DNA from: Actinomycetales bacterium Actino_02
GTDB taxonomy: Bacteria; Actinomycetota; Actinomycetes; Propionibacteriales; Propionibacteriaceae
Reading direction: 5' to 3'
DNA length: 64,000 nucleotides
Assembly: GCA_001603275.1 (NCBI GenBank)
Contig: LUYM01000006.1
Span: 186,001 to 250,000, forward strand
Shown here: positions 34,502 through 43,131 of the stretch, piece after piece
Layout: each line of letters begins with the position of its first letter
Position numbering within the stretch: position 1 is the first letter of the stretch
The notes under the pieces: model-generated
What the model saw: only the letters and a program-made list of their open reading frames with translations
The model's database searches: none
What the model was told of the DNA's origin: nothing
Position numbers and translations under genes: made by a program

Positions 34502-35586
34502 CCGAACTTGCTCAGCTTCTGGAGGACGCCGGCCTGACCGGACGCGGTGGGGCGGCCTTCCCGACCGCGATCAAGATCCGGGCCGCCATTGAGAAGCGGG
34601 CCCGGCTGATCGTCAACGTCTGCGACGGTGAACTGGGTGCGGCCAAGGACGGCTGGATCGTCGAGCATCACCTCGATGAACTGCTCGATGGGGTCCGGCT
34701 GGTCGCCGGGATCAGCCCGCACACCCGGTTCGCTGCCCATCGCGGCTCGGCGACCGCGGCCCGGCTGGCGGCGGCCGGGTTGCCGGTGCTCGAAACCCCG
34801 GACCGCTATGTCTCCTCGGAGGAGACCTCACTGATCTCGCTGGCCCATGGGGGCCAGGCCCGTCCGATGACCAAACGGACCCCGTTCGTCTACGGCGGAC
34901 GCGACCCGCAGGGACGCCGGGTGAAGCCGACCGTGGTGCTGAATGCCGAAACCCTGTGGCGGATCAGCCAGATCAATCAGCACGGCGCGCAGTGGTTCCG
35001 CTCGTTCGGCACCCAGGCCGAGCCCGGCCCTCGGCTGGTGGCGATCGGCGGCTACGTGGCTCGTCCGGGCGTCTATGAGTCGGCAGCGGGGACGCCGCTG
35101 GCCGAAGTGATTGCCCTTGCCGGCGGCATGACTCAGGACGTCCGCCATCTCGGGATCGGCGGCCTGGGCGGGATCGTGATGACCGCGGCCGAGGCCCGCT
35201 ATGCGATCTGGGACACCCCGGGAATGAAGATCTACGGCGGCTCGATCGGTCCGGGCATCATCACCATCTGGAACCCGGCCGAAGACCCGGTCGACACCGT
35301 CAATCGGATGCTCAACTACGGGGCGGCCGAGTCGGCCGGACAATGCGGGCCATGCATGTTCGGACTGCCGGCCCTGGCCGAGGACTGGCGTCGATATGTC
35401 GACCTGCCGAGCGGCACGTCGGCCCGCCGGCTGACCGACCGGGTGGCGCTGCTCAACGGCCGCGGCGCCTGCGCCCATCCGATGGGGGTGGCTCGGTTCG
35501 CCACTTCGGCGCTGCGCGTCCTCGAACCCGAACTCACCGGACGCGCGGTCGGCCGCCGCTACCTGGAAGGAGCCACCCGTGGCTAG
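34498..35586 (+). CDS. NuoF-like NADH/flavin oxidoreductase with SLBB and 4Fe-4S domains
   Basis: A 362-aa protein matching the FMN-SLBB-4Fe4S layout of the 51-kDa complex I subunit and RnfC-like proteins. The N-terminus LTGRGGAAFPTAIK is the FMN-binding GRGGAGFP-type motif. An SLBB-like stretch follows (GGYVARPGVYE...PLAEVIALAGG), then AESAGQCGPCMFG, three of the four ligands of a 4Fe-4S cluster, with the fourth in GRGACAHPMG. The glycine-rich NADH loop is less clear, so the donor may be NAD(P)H or ferredoxin. It is coupled by overlap to the membrane protein before it and the ferredoxin after it. Confidence 0.88.
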   Translation: MTELAQLLEDAGLTGRGGAAFPTAIKIRAAIEKRARLIVNVCDGELGAAKDGWIVEHHLDELLDGVRLVAGISPHTRFAAHRGSATAARLAAAGLPVLETPDRYVSSEETSLISLAHGGQARPMTKRTPFVYGGRDPQGRRVKPTVVLNAETLWRISQINQHGAQWFRSFGTQAEPGPRLVAIGGYVARPGVYESAAGTPLAEVIALAGGMTQDVRHLGIGGLGGIVMTAAEARYAIWDTPGMKIYGGSIGPGIITIWNPAEDPVDTVNRMLNYGAAESAGQCGPCMFGLPALAEDWRRYVDLPSGTSARRLTDRVALLNGRGACAHPMGVARFATSALRVLEPELTGRAVGRRYLEGATRG

Positions 35587-35779
35587 CTCGCTGGATGTCG
35601 CCAAGATCGCCGTCGACCGGGTCCGCTGCACCGGGCACGGGATTTGCGCCCAGACCCTGCCCGACTCGATCACCCTGGACGAGTGGGGCTACCCGATCGT
35701 CACCGACGACCAGGCCGACCCCGACGAGGCCAAGCTGGCCGTCAAGCTCTGCCCGGCCCGCGCGCTGTACCTGCGCTGA
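35579..35779 (+). CDS. Small ferredoxin, 3Fe-4S type
   Basis: A 66-aa ferredoxin with Cys in VRCTGHGICAQTLP and KLCPARAL. The spacing (C-x5-C ... C-P) has three ligands rather than four, typical of the 3Fe-4S ferredoxins (SoyB-like) of Actinomycetota that serve P450s and other oxidoreductases. GTG 35579 overlaps the NuoF-like gene by 8 bases and follows GGAAGGAG. As the last gene of the operon it is probably the electron carrier exchanging with the NuoF-like protein. Confidence 0.9.
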   Translation: MASSLDVAKIAVDRVRCTGHGICAQTLPDSITLDEWGYPIVTDDQADPDEAKLAVKLCPARALYLR

Positions 35780-35825
35780 CCGGGGCTGGGGCCGTCCTCT
35801 CCCGCCCTCGGCCCCACTCAACAGT

Positions 35826-35876
35826 CGCAAAGTGGACAGTTCTTCGCCGTCAGGCCGAAGAACTGTCCACTTTGCG
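35826..35876. repeat. Hairpin repeat family, copy B
   Basis: A perfect 21-bp inverted repeat: left arm 35826-35846 (CGCAAAGTGGACAG...CTTCG), right arm 35856-35876, with the 9-base loop CCGTCAGGC. It sits between the convergent ferredoxin and GH18 genes and is well placed as a bidirectional terminator. It is nearly identical to copy C at 48330. Confidence 0.85.
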
Positions 35877-35891
35877 TCTTTCACCGGCGGC

Positions 35892-37016
35892 CTAGGAGCC
35901 GGCGCCGGCGGTGGCCGCCTGCCAGAAGCTGGCGTCCTCCTGGCCCATGGCATACATGGCGAAGCCGGCCAGCTTGTACTTCGGGACGAAGCTGGTCTTG
36001 GCCTGAATGCTCTTGGTGTTCTCGAACCAGGCTTCGTGCTTGTGGCCCTTCAGGGTGTAGGTCACCGAGGGCGACAGGGACGTGTCGTTCCAGTGCTCGA
36101 CGGCACCGGGCACCGTCAGCCAGTCGGAGAACTTGGTCCAGGCCACGAACGACGACGGGTAGGTGCCGGTCTTCTTGTGTGCGGTCAGGTCCCAGTCGTA
36201 GCCGTAGGCGCCCAGCCCCATCAGCAGCTTGGACGGGTCGACCACCGAGGTGGCGTAGGCCAGGCAGGATTCGACCCAGTCGGCGCCGGCCACCGGACCC
36301 GGGTCGCTCCAGTCGGGGCCGTTCTGGTCGTAGGTCATCAGCTGGAGCAGGTCGGCCACCTTGCCGATGGCGGCGTAGTCGAACGGGTAGGACCAGTCGT
36401 CCGTCTTGTCGTCGGCCGGCTTGGCCGGGACGCTCAATACCAGGGTGAGTCCCTCGGCGTGCAGCTTGGTGGCCAGCGCGGTGACGAAGGCGGTGTAGGC
36501 GTCGCGGTCGGCGACGTCGAGCGCCTCGAAGTCCAGATTCAGGCCGTCGTAGCCGCCGTCCTTGGCCAGCGTGACCAGGCTGGCGATCATCTTGTCCTTG
36601 TTAGTCACCATGGCGGTGTGGGCCAGCTTGCCGTCGAAGCCGTTGCCGGCCGAGTCGTAGACCCCGGCATAGGTGCGGATGTTGTGCGCCTTGTCGAAGG
36701 GCAGGAGCTCGGAGTTCGGCAGGGTGCCGGTCACTTCGCCCTTGTCATTGATCTCGAACCGGGCTGCCGACACCGCGTTGATCGAGGAGGTGAACGACGT
36801 CACCGACTTGTAGACGATCGGGTCGTCCCCGGCGTAGTAGCCCAGGGCGATCTTCCCGGTGGCCGGGGTGGGAATGGTGGCGCTGGTCGAAGCGCTGGCG
36901 GTTGGGCTGGACGCCGCGGACGGGATCGATGCCGGCGCCGTGCAGCCGCTGCTCAGCAGCAAGCCGACGGCCAGGACGACACCGGCCAGTGGCACGGCGG
37001 TAGTGCGATTTCTCAT
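35892..37016 (-). CDS. GH18-family exported lipoprotein (YaaH/chitinase-like)
   Basis: A 374-aa lipoprotein (VVLAVGLLLSSGC) with a GH18 barrel. GGYDGLNLDFEAL is the catalytic DxxDxDxE-type motif; here the acid Glu is kept and the second position is Asn. LLQLMTYDQNGPDWSDPGPVAG and LLMGLGAYGYDWDL are conserved GH18 segments. The closest style is YaaH/SleL-like peptidoglycan or chitooligosaccharide hydrolases. ATG 37016 follows GAGGAG. It closes the chitin/chitosan island and is separated by 96 bases from the chitosanase gene on the same strand. Substrate (chitin, chitosan or cell wall) is not settled. Confidence 0.85.
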   Translation of the reverse strand: MRNRTTAVPLAGVVLAVGLLLSSGCTAPASIPSAASSPTASASTSATIPTPATGKIALGYYAGDDPIVYKSVTSFTSSINAVSAARFEINDKGEVTGTLPNSELLPFDKAHNIRTYAGVYDSAGNGFDGKLAHTAMVTNKDKMIASLVTLAKDGGYDGLNLDFEALDVADRDAYTAFVTALATKLHAEGLTLVLSVPAKPADDKTDDWSYPFDYAAIGKVADLLQLMTYDQNGPDWSDPGPVAGADWVESCLAYATSVVDPSKLLMGLGAYGYDWDLTAHKKTGTYPSSFVAWTKFSDWLTVPGAVEHWNDTSLSPSVTYTLKGHKHEAWFENTKSIQAKTSFVPKYKLAGFAMYAMGQEDASFWQAATAGAGS

Positions 37017-37112
37017 GTGGTGACGCTCCTCGTGGATGTGGGCAAAGCCGGTCGTCGGCAATGACGGCCGTTCCGAGGACTCCGCGGCCAGGGGTGCGCC
37101 GCCCTTGGAAGA

Positions 37113-38003
37113 TCAGGGGATTCGGTAGGTGTCGCCGTAGGTCTTCCAGACCAGCGGCGGATCGAGATTCAGGTTGCCGGCGGCCAGGAACACCCGTTGG
37201 GCGTCATCGATCCGGGACGTATCGGCGTGCGCCTCCTCGGTCTTCATCACCGCGATCCGGGCGGTGAAGAAGGCCAGCAGATACGTCTTCTCGTCCCCGC
37301 CCTGGCTCGGTGGCAACGCCTTCTTCATGGCTGCAGTGCGAATGCCGCCGAAGCTGGCTGCATCGTCGCCGGGGCCGTGCATGACCATGGCGTCGTAGTA
37401 GACGAACTGGCCCAGCGTGCCCAGTCCGTCCGCCTTGGCCCGGGCAACGGCCGGATCGAAGTAGACCCGGTCCCGCTCGGCGTCCTGGGCCTGCTGGAAG
37501 ATCGGATCGGCCGCAGCCGCCTTCCAGGCCTTCTCGAAGCCGGCGCCCAGCCCGGCGTGGGAGGCCGAGCCGTTCACCTTCTTCAGAGCCGGCAGGTAGG
37601 CCGCCAGTGCTGCGGCCGTGGCATCGTCCGGCCCTGCTGCTGCCTGGTAGGACTGCACCAGTTCGAGCATGTCGCCGGTTCCGGAGCAGAAGCCGATGAT
37701 GCCGCCGGTGTAGCCGCGTCCGTCCTTGATGTCCTCCAGGTAGGCGTACTGCGCCTTCCAGTCCAGGGTGGAGTTCTCCGCGCTGGAGACCAGCTCCATG
37801 GCGATCTCCTTCTTGGCCGGATCGTCCAGACCGGGTGCAGTGGACGGGGTCGCGCTCGCGGATGCGTCCGAGGCCGTGGTGGCCGCGGGCGAACCCGAGG
37901 ACCCGCCACTGGTCGGGGCCGAGGCGCCCGGTCCGGCGGTGCAGGCGGCCAGCGCCAGCACACAGGCGAGACCAGCGGCCAATGCGGTGGCTTCGGTCTT
38001 CAT
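37113..38003 (-). CDS. GH46 chitosanase, exported lipoprotein
   Basis: A 296-aa protein with a lipobox signal (LACVLALAAC), a Ser/Ala/Thr linker, then a GH46 domain of about 230 residues. KKEIAMELVSSAENSTLDW includes the catalytic Glu and YLEDIKDGRGYTGGIIGFC the second acidic residue, both as in Streptomyces CsnN174. Retention at the membrane as a lipoprotein is less usual than free secretion. It cleaves chitosan to short glucosamine oligomers. It starts 36 bases downstream of the kinase gene and is probably the distal gene of the Opp/GH4 operon. Confidence 0.93.
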   Translation of the reverse strand: MKTEATALAAGLACVLALAACTAGPGASAPTSGGSSGSPAATTASDASASATPSTAPGLDDPAKKEIAMELVSSAENSTLDWKAQYAYLEDIKDGRGYTGGIIGFCSGTGDMLELVQSYQAAAGPDDATAAALAAYLPALKKVNGSASHAGLGAGFEKAWKAAAADPIFQQAQDAERDRVYFDPAVARAKADGLGTLGQFVYYDAMVMHGPGDDAASFGGIRTAAMKKALPPSQGGDEKTYLLAFFTARIAVMKTEEAHADTSRIDDAQRVFLAAGNLNLDPPLVWKTYGDTYRIP

Positions 38004-38039
38004 TCTGCTTCTCTCCTGTCGGGCCGACCCCGGCCGTTG

Positions 38040-39002
38040 TTACAGCTGTGACAAGGCCTGTTGTGCGGTGTCGAGGGCCGCCTGAGTGGCTTGCACCCGG
38101 CTCAGGGTGAGCAGTGCCGCACCGATCACCGGCAGGCTCGGAACCACCACCGGACGGGCCTTCGGGGCGGACGCCGCCAGCCCGGCGCGCACTGCGTCCA
38201 TCAGTCGGCGGTAGCCGGCCGCGAGGATCCCGCCGCCCAGCACCACCGGAACCGAATGGTTGAGGAGGTTGAGACGACGCAGGCAGGACGTGGCCATCGC
38301 CACGATCTCGCTGGCTTGGCGATCGACCAGCCCGGCAGCAACCTGGTCGGTGTCGGCCAGTGCGAAGACCGCCGGGGCGAGGGCGTTGAGCTCCTCATAG
38401 TCACGCTCACCGAAGTGCAGCTGGGCGATCAGCTCATCGACCGTGGCTAGCCCGAACTGGGCCTTGACGGCATCGGTCAGCGCCGTCTGCGGCCCGCGTC
38501 CATCGCCGGCCCGCGCCACATGCCACAGCACCTCACCGCCCAGGCCGGAGCCGCCGCCCCAGTCGCCGGAGATGTGGCCCAGCGCCGGGAAGCGGATCTT
38601 CGCCCCATCGGCGCGCACGCCCACGGCATTGATGCCGGTGCCGCAGATCACGGCGACCGCGTCCGGCTCGGCAGTCCCGGTGCGCAGCAGCGCGAACAGG
38701 TCGTTGTCGATCACCGCGTTGGCTGCCCACGAGTGGCCCTGGATGGCGGCACTCATCGCGTCCAGCTCGCGCGGCAGATCCAGCCCGGACAGGTACAAGC
38801 CAGCCGCCTGCACCGGGGCACCGCCGGACGCCTCGGCGACCAGGTCGTCGAGCAGCGCCACCGAGGTGGCCAGACCGATCACCTGCGGGTTCGAGCCACC
38901 GCCGCGGACTCGTCCGACGAGCTCGCCGTCGGGCCGCAACGCGACCACATCGGTCTTGGTGCCGCCGCCGTCGACGGCGATCACCACCGGACTCAGGCCC
39001 AT
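38040..39002 (-). CDS. BadF/BadG-family amino-sugar kinase (GlcNAc or glucosamine kinase)
   Basis: A 320-aa ASKHA-fold kinase. It shows the phosphate-1 motif VIAVDGGGTKTDVVAL, the adenosine motif VPVVLGGGILAAGYRRL and the central AVICGTGINAVGVR and GHISGDWGGGSGLGGE segments typical of the BcrAD/BadFG N-acetylglucosamine kinases and of Vibrio GspK glucosamine kinase. It would phosphorylate the imported mono- or disaccharide with ATP. Its start overlaps the GH4 stop by 10 bases. The pairing with a GH4 enzyme suggests that it may act on a disaccharide. Confidence 0.88.
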   Translation of the reverse strand: MGLSPVVIAVDGGGTKTDVVALRPDGELVGRVRGGGSNPQVIGLATSVALLDDLVAEASGGAPVQAAGLYLSGLDLPRELDAMSAAIQGHSWAANAVIDNDLFALLRTGTAEPDAVAVICGTGINAVGVRADGAKIRFPALGHISGDWGGGSGLGGEVLWHVARAGDGRGPQTALTDAVKAQFGLATVDELIAQLHFGERDYEELNALAPAVFALADTDQVAAGLVDRQASEIVAMATSCLRRLNLLNHSVPVVLGGGILAAGYRRLMDAVRAGLAASAPKARPVVVPSLPVIGAALLTLSRVQATQAALDTAQQALSQL

Positions 39003-40249
39003 GGCAGGAACCCTCGGTTGGCGGCCAGCAGCAGGTCGGCCAGCTTGTCGGCGCGCTCATGCTGGAGCACCAGCGGGTGCGCACGCAGGGCCCGGACCAC
39101 CCGATCCCGGCCACCGTTGACGGCCGCGTCCAGGGCCAGCCGCTCGTAGGCGGCCACCGCCCCGATCAGGCCGCTGATGTCGTCGGGTAGCGGGGCGACC
39201 GGCTCGGCCACGAAGCGGCCATCGACGAACCGGGCCGGCACCTCGACCACATGGTCGTCGGGCAGGAACGGCAGCAGGCCGTCGTTGCGCATGTTCACCA
39301 CTCGCGGCGGGGTGTCGGCGCCCTGCATGGACGCCATCAGCTCGACCGCGGACTCGGAGTAGAACGCGCCGCCGCGCCGCTCCAGCGCCTCAGGCTTGGT
39401 GTCCACGCTCGGGTCGGCGTACAGCGCGAGCAGCTCATGCTCGACCTCCCGGACGGCCTCGGCCCGGGTCGGCTCATGCAGCTGCTCGGCCAGCACCTGG
39501 TCGTGGTCGTAGTAGTAGTGCAGGTAGTAGGACGGCACCATGCCCAGCTGGGCCAAGACGTCCGGGGCAGACTCCACCTCTTCGGCCAGCTCACCGAGGC
39601 GCTCGGCGAGCAGCTGGGGCAGCAGATCCTTGCCGTCGACGGTGATGCTGCGCTCCCAGGTCAGGTGGTTCAGCCCGACGTGGCCGAGCTGGACGTCCTC
39701 GTGCCCGACGCCGAGCAGCCCGGCGAAGCGACGCTGGAAGCCGATGGCCACATTGCACAGACCGACCGCGCGATGGCCGGCCTGGAGCAGCGCCCGGGTG
39801 ACGATGCCGACCGGGTTGGTGAAGTCGATGATCCAGGCGTCCGGCTTGGCGTGGGTGCGGATGGTCTCGGCGATGCCGAGCATGACCGGGACGGTGCGCA
39901 GCGCCTTGGCGAAGCCGCCTGGCCCGGTGGTCTCCTGGCCGATGCAGTGCACCTCGTGCGGCCAGGTCTCGTCCTGCTGACGAGCGTCCTGCCCGCCGAT
40001 CCGCAGCTGGATCAGCACCACGTCGGCGCCGTCCACACCGGCGACCAGGTCGGAGGTCGCCACGATCCTGATCGGGCAACCGGCCCGGGCCAGCATCCGG
40101 CGACCCATCCCGGCGACCAGTTCCAGCCGATGCTGGTCGGGGTCGACCAGGTGGATCTCGGTCAGCGGCAGCACGGCGTGATAGCGCGCAAATCCGTCGA
40201 TCAGTTCGGGGGTGTAGGTCGAGCCGCCGCCGACAATGGCGAGCTTCAT
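38993..40249 (-). CDS. GH4-family 6-phospho-beta-glycosidase
   Basis: A 418-aa NAD+- and Mn2+-dependent glycosidase. It has the N-terminal Rossmann motif MKLAIVGGGSTYTPEL, IDFTNPVGIVTRAL, VGLCNVAIGFQRRFAG (metal-binding Cys) and LGHVGLNHLTWER (metal-binding His). GH4 enzymes of this subgroup (LicH, CelF/ChbF) cut 6-phospho-beta-glucosides, including chitobiose-6-phosphate. No PTS gene is nearby, so the 6-phospho substrate would come from the adjacent ATP-dependent kinase. Start overlaps the ROK gene stop (ATGA). Confidence 0.92.
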   Translation of the reverse strand: MKLAIVGGGSTYTPELIDGFARYHAVLPLTEIHLVDPDQHRLELVAGMGRRMLARAGCPIRIVATSDLVAGVDGADVVLIQLRIGGQDARQQDETWPHEVHCIGQETTGPGGFAKALRTVPVMLGIAETIRTHAKPDAWIIDFTNPVGIVTRALLQAGHRAVGLCNVAIGFQRRFAGLLGVGHEDVQLGHVGLNHLTWERSITVDGKDLLPQLLAERLGELAEEVESAPDVLAQLGMVPSYYLHYYYDHDQVLAEQLHEPTRAEAVREVEHELLALYADPSVDTKPEALERRGGAFYSESAVELMASMQGADTPPRVVNMRNDGLLPFLPDDHVVEVPARFVDGRFVAEPVAPLPDDISGLIGAVAAYERLALDAAVNGGRDRVVRALRAHPLVLQHERADKLADLLLAANRGFLPWA

Positions 40250-41418
40250 GATTCTCCTTCGGTTTCCATCTCGATCGACTGGCTGATTCGCGCCTCGAGC
40301 TGTTCGCGCAGGGTCGTGATCAGCAGGCCGCGGGCACCGAGCAGCACCGGCTGGTCGCCGACTCCGCTCAGTTCCACCCGTAGCCCGGGGTAGGTGGCGG
40401 CCATTCGCTCAGCCACCTGGGAAGCAAGGGACGCGCCCGCAGCCACACAGGTCGGGCCGCCGAGGACGACCAGTCCGGGGTCCAGCACGGCGCAGGTCGG
40501 CTGCAGGGCCAGCGCGATCCGGTCGGCCAGGCCGGCGATCAGGTCCGGGCGCTCAGCCAGCAGCGGCAGGGCGTGCTCGAGGCTGTCCTGCTCGCGACCG
40601 AGCACAGCGAGCATGCTCGGCCCACCGAGCAGGTCGGTGAAGTCGTCGGCGTCCGGGTCGAGCCGAGCTGCCGAACCGGGTGTCTCCAGGTAGCCGATCT
40701 CGCCGGCGCTCCCGGTGGCCCCCCGGTGCACGACCCCGCCCAGGTCGATGCCGAGCCCGATGCCGTGGCCGACCCACAGGTAGGTGAAGGCCTCGGCGCT
40801 GCCGGCCACTCCCATCACCCGCTCGGCCATGGTGGCCAGGTTCACGTCGTTCTCCAGGATCACGGTGAGCCCGGTGGCGGCCTCGATCTCGGCCCGTGCA
40901 CCTTGGGCCGGCCAGCCGGGCAGGGTGTCGGTCAGCGACAGGGAGTCGGCGGCTTCGTCCACGGCGGCCTGGACGCCGATCGCCACCACGGAGACGCTGT
41001 CGTGGCGCACGGCTGCGGCTGCGCAGGCTGCGCCGACGGCGGCAGTGACGTCCGCGGCCGGCGAGCGGTGCCGTCCGGCCGTGGAAATCTCGACCACTTC
41101 ATGCTCGGTGCCGGTGGGATCGACCAGGACGGCCTGGATGCCGTCGGCCAGCATGCTGATCGCCACCCCGGTGATCGAGTCGGGACGGACGCCGTAAGCC
41201 ACCGCATTCGGTCCGCGTTGGCCGGTGACCTGGCCGACCGGGGCGATCAGTCCGATCCTCTCCAGTCGGGCCACCATCTGCCGGGCGGTCGGCTTGGACA
41301 TCCCGGACAGCTCGCCGAGCTGGGCACGGCTCAGCGGGCCGTGGTCCAGCAGCAGCCGCAGGGCGGCCCGATCGTTGTGGGCGCGCAGCCAGGATTGGGT
41401 GCCCGGATCAGTCTTCAT
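40246..41418 (-). CDS. ROK-family transcriptional regulator (NagC/XylR-like)
   Basis: A 390-aa protein with an N-terminal winged HTH (LLLDHGPLSRAQLGELSGMSKPTARQMVARLERIGLI) and a C-terminal ROK kinase-like domain (GHGIGLGIDLGGVVHRGATGSAGEIGYL). The second half lacks the usual ROK Zn-binding cysteine cluster. ROK repressors bind amino sugars or sugar phosphates. It is inside the Opp/GH4/kinase operon and overlaps both neighbours, so it is probably the local regulator, and the GGAAAGA/TCTTTCC palindromes in front of the operon are its likely sites. Confidence 0.9.
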   Translation of the reverse strand: MKTDPGTQSWLRAHNDRAALRLLLDHGPLSRAQLGELSGMSKPTARQMVARLERIGLIAPVGQVTGQRGPNAVAYGVRPDSITGVAISMLADGIQAVLVDPTGTEHEVVEISTAGRHRSPAADVTAAVGAACAAAAVRHDSVSVVAIGVQAAVDEAADSLSLTDTLPGWPAQGARAEIEAATGLTVILENDVNLATMAERVMGVAGSAEAFTYLWVGHGIGLGIDLGGVVHRGATGSAGEIGYLETPGSAARLDPDADDFTDLLGGPSMLAVLGREQDSLEHALPLLAERPDLIAGLADRIALALQPTCAVLDPGLVVLGGPTCVAAGASLASQVAERMAATYPGLRVELSGVGDQPVLLGARGLLITTLREQLEARISQSIEMETEGES

Positions 41419-42247
41419 GGGTGCCTCCTGGCTGCTCGGCGCGAACCTCGTCGCGGAGCCGTCCGAGCCGGTCCGGATCGGCGGCCGCTTCGCGCAATGC
41501 CTTGGTGTACTCGTGTTGCGGATTCAGGATGACGTCATCGGCCGGTCCCCGCTCGACAATCACGCCGCGATGCATCACCAGAATCTCGTCGGAGAAGTGC
41601 CGGGCCGTGGCCAGATCGTGGGTGATGTACAGCACACCCAGCCCCTCGGATCGCTGCAGTTCGGCCAGCAGATTCAGCACTCCGACCCGGATCGACACGT
41701 CCAGCATCGACACCGGCTCGTCGGCGATGATGAAGCGGGCCCCCGGGGCCAGCGCCCGGGCGATGGCGACCCGCTGCCGCTGCCCGCCGGACAGCTCGTG
41801 CGGCCGCCGCTCGAGGTAGGCCGCCCCCAGCTGCACCTTCTCCAGCAACTCGGCGGCCCGCCGGCGTACCTCGGCCGTACTGAGCTCGGGGTGGTGGATC
41901 CGCAGTGGCCGCTCGATGTGATGGGCGATGCTGTGGAATGGGTTCAGCGAGGCGAACGGGTCCTGGAACACCATCTGCACCTGGCGGCGGTAGCCGGCCA
42001 GTTTGGCGCCGGAGAAGTTGGTGGCAGCACCGTCCAGCAGAACCTCACCGCTGGTCGGGGTCTCCAACTTGGCGATGATCCGGGCGATCGTCGACTTGCC
42101 CGAGCCGCTCTCCCCGACCAGGGCGACGGTGTGCCCGGGTTCGAGGACGAAGTTGGCGTCGGCCACCGCGTGCAGGGTGTCGAAGTGCACCCCGCGACGC
42201 AGCCGGAAGTCCTTGCAGAGGTGACGCACCTCGAGGCTGTTGCTCAC
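41408..42247 (-). CDS. Opp/Dpp-type ABC transporter ATP-binding protein (OppF-like)
   Basis: A 279-aa ATPase with Walker A LVGESGSGKSTIARII, signature LSGGQRQRVAIARALA, Walker B FIIADEPVSMLD, H-loop LYITHDLATAR and the C-terminal oligopeptide-transporter tail (VILNPQHEYTKALREAA). It pairs with the OppD-like ATPase upstream. In this operon of glycoside genes the cargo is more likely chito-oligosaccharide than peptide. Start overlaps the OppD-like stop (ATGA). Confidence 0.93.
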   Translation of the reverse strand: MSNSLEVRHLCKDFRLRRGVHFDTLHAVADANFVLEPGHTVALVGESGSGKSTIARIIAKLETPTSGEVLLDGAATNFSGAKLAGYRRQVQMVFQDPFASLNPFHSIAHHIERPLRIHHPELSTAEVRRRAAELLEKVQLGAAYLERRPHELSGGQRQRVAIARALAPGARFIIADEPVSMLDVSIRVGVLNLLAELQRSEGLGVLYITHDLATARHFSDEILVMHRGVIVERGPADDVILNPQHEYTKALREAAADPDRLGRLRDEVRAEQPGGTHED

Positions 42248-43131
42248 TGGGCACCTCCGCGGACGAAGCCGCCGCGCGCCCCGGTCAGGCTCGGGAAGCT
42301 GGACAGCAGCTGCTTGGTGTAGGGCTGGCTGGGGTTGTGGTAGATCTCGTCCGCCGTGCCCTGTTCGATGATCCGGCCGTCGCGCATGATGGCGATCCGA
42401 TCGCTGATCTCGATCAGCAGCGGCAGGTCGTGGGTGATGAAGATCACCGCGAAGCCGAGCCGCTCGCGCAGCCGCATCAGCTCGCGGATGATGCCGCGCT
42501 GGACTAGAACGTCCAGGGCTGTGGTCGGCTCATCCATGATCATCACCTGCGGGTCCAGGGCCAGCGCCATGGCGATCATCACCCGCTGCCGCATGCCGCC
42601 GGACAGCTCGTGCGGGAATGCGGCCAGCCGTCCGGGGTCCACCCCCACCAGTGCGAGCAGGTCGCGGCTGCGCTGTTCGCGCTCGCCGCGGCTCATCTGC
42701 GGCCGATGGGTGGTGAACACGTCGTGCAACTGCTTGCGGACGTTCATCACCGGGTTCAGTGAGTTCATCGACCCCTGGAAGACCATCGACACCTTGTCCC
42801 AGCGGAAGCGACGTAGCTGCTCGCCGCTGAGCGCGGTGACGTCAATGTCGGTGCCGTCGACGTCGTGGAAGATCACCTGGCCAGAGGTCATCACGGCCGG
42901 TGCCTTGAGTAGGCGGTTCACCCCGTAGGCGAAGGTGGTCTTGCCGCAGCCGGATTCGCCGGCCAGGCCGAGAATCTCGCCGCGATGCAGGGTGAGGCTG
43001 ACCTCGCGGACGGCGTCGACCGGCGGCTCGACGGCATAGGTGATCGAGACATTGGTCGCCGTCAGGACGGCTTCGCCGCGAGTCCGGCGAAGGGCTTCGT
43101 CCTGAGCCTGTCGAAGGGGAGTGCCGCTCAC
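42244..43131 (-). CDS. Opp/Dpp-type ABC transporter ATP-binding protein (OppD-like)
   Basis: A 295-aa ATPase: Walker A LAGESGCGKTTFAYGV, signature LSGGMRQRVMIAMALA, Walker B VMIMDEPTTALD, H-loop IFITHDLPLLI, and the tail YHNPSQPYTKQLLSSFPS. The start is GTG 43131, overlapping the upstream permease stop (GTGA). The first 25 codons include TPLRQAQDEALRRTRGEAV, which is not ATPase sequence but a translated REP-like element (separate entry); the domain proper begins at LTATNVSITY. The frame is also open farther upstream inside the permease gene, but without similarity. Confidence 0.9.
   Translation of the reverse strand: MSGTPLRQAQDEALRRTRGEAVLTATNVSITYAVEPPVDAVREVSLTLHRGEILGLAGESGCGKTTFAYGVNRLLKAPAVMTSGQVIFHDVDGTDIDVTALSGEQLRRFRWDKVSMVFQGSMNSLNPVMNVRKQLHDVFTTHRPQMSRGEREQRSRDLLALVGVDPGRLAAFPHELSGGMRQRVMIAMALALDPQVMIMDEPTTALDVLVQRGIIRELMRLRERLGFAVIFITHDLPLLIEISDRIAIMRDGRIIEQGTADEIYHNPSQPYTKQLLSSFPSLTGARGGFVRGGAQ
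43088..43119. repeat. REP-like element within the oppD-like coding sequence
   Basis: The minus strand reads CCCCTTCGACAGGCTCAGG followed by ACGAAGCCCTTCG. CTTCGACAGGCTCAG is a dispersed palindromic repeat word found in many bacterial genomes, with CTTCG-type ends able to fold back. Here it lies in frame near the 5' end of the ATPase gene, adding about 11 codons without a stop. Confidence 0.6.
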
